A stretch of DNA of 8,337 nt from Cellvibrionales bacterium UBA2511 (GTDB taxonomy: Bacteria; Pseudomonadota; Gammaproteobacteria; Pseudomonadales; Porticoccaceae). The position numbers were made by a program, and so were the translations under genes. Where the stretch lies: contig DDNV01000053.1 of NCBI GenBank assembly GCA_002341315.1, forward strand, positions 60,846-69,182, read 5' to 3'. Shown in pieces: positions 8,142 through 8,337 of this stretch. A model generated the notes under the pieces. The model was not told the origin of the DNA and did not search any database. It saw only the letters and a list, made by a program, of their open reading frames with translations. The first letter of the stretch is position 1; each line of letters opens with the position of its first letter.

Positions 8142-8337
8142 TGTTGGCTCCATATGTTGGGTAGGTTACTAGTGCGTTATTGTAGGGTTTGAAACAAATA
8201 ATTCTTGGTTTTATTGTTGTATATCTTTAGAAACGCATAAGATGTTATCACAAACACATGTGCTCTTGTAGTTGATTTACATAGCTTCAGGGCATTTTAG
8301 TCTCAAAAAATATGCATCCAATCCATGGCCAATCTCC
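8142..8337. other. Upstream region of icd, no gene recognised
   Basis: This AT-rich stretch holds the leader and presumably the promoter of icd. The clearest -10-like element on the minus strand is TACAAT (8179-8184), about 38 bases from the icd ATG, but no matching -35 is visible. An eight-base palindrome CACATGTG is at 8255-8262. An ATG at 8312 opens a plus-strand frame to the window edge, but it has no ribosome binding site and is too short to identify. Confidence 0.4.

Noticed and set aside
8243..8263. Possible CRP-type site upstream of icd near the CACATGTG palindrome
   Set aside because: The half-sites do not have the required TGTGA-N6-TCACA spacing; an eight-base palindrome alone is weak.
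8272..8285. Possible FNR/Anr box upstream of icd (TTGAT followed by ATAGC)
   Set aside because: Only the left half-site matches; the right half keeps two of five bases, and the distance from icd is large.
8312..8337. Possible start of a plus-strand gene (rluE neighbours icd in some gammaproteobacteria)
   Set aside because: Eight codons at the edge without a Shine-Dalgarno do not allow recognition of any family.

Overview
This window is a housekeeping stretch from a gammaproteobacterium, most likely a Pseudomonas-like or Cellvibrio-like member of the Pseudomonadales (inferred from gene order and protein sequence, not from a database search). The order ftsK / trxB-aat-bpt-infA / clpA-clpS / cspD / icd is, as I recall it, the order in Pseudomonas aeruginosa. 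The initiation factor IF1, ClpS, CspD and isocitrate dehydrogenase all read like Pseudomonas-type orthologues. I see no mobile element, CRISPR array, rRNA, tRNA or horizontally acquired cargo.

Layout. The left edge holds the N-terminal membrane half of ftsK on the minus strand, cut off by the window. A divergent promoter region (722-908) separates it from a plus-strand run of four genes: thioredoxin reductase (trxB), leucyl/phenylalanyl-tRNA-protein transferase (aat), aspartate/glutamate leucyltransferase (bpt, also called ate) and IF1 (infA). infA meets clpA tail to tail, with only 22 bases between them. clpS and clpA form a minus-strand pair, clpS first. clpS diverges from cspD across a 249-base AT-rich region that contains two adjacent inverted repeats and several promoter-like elements. 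cspD and icd converge on one strong bidirectional terminator. icd runs on the minus strand, and the last 196 bases are its upstream region.

How the genes work together. Four genes make up an apparently complete bacterial N-degron (N-end rule) pathway. Aat and Bpt add Leu or Phe to the N-termini of proteins that start with secondary destabilising residues. ClpS captures the resulting N-degrons and passes them to the ClpA unfoldase, which would work with ClpP encoded elsewhere. The two tagging enzymes and the two recognition/unfolding components sit on opposite strands and converge. The remaining genes cover thiol redox (TrxB), translation initiation (IF1), a stationary-phase type cold-shock-domain protein (CspD), the TCA cycle (Icd) and chromosome segregation (FtsK).

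I found no convincing undescribed system. The parts most worth a second look are the tandem palindromes upstream of cspD, the absence of a visible terminator between infA and clpA, and the physical clustering of the N-degron genes.
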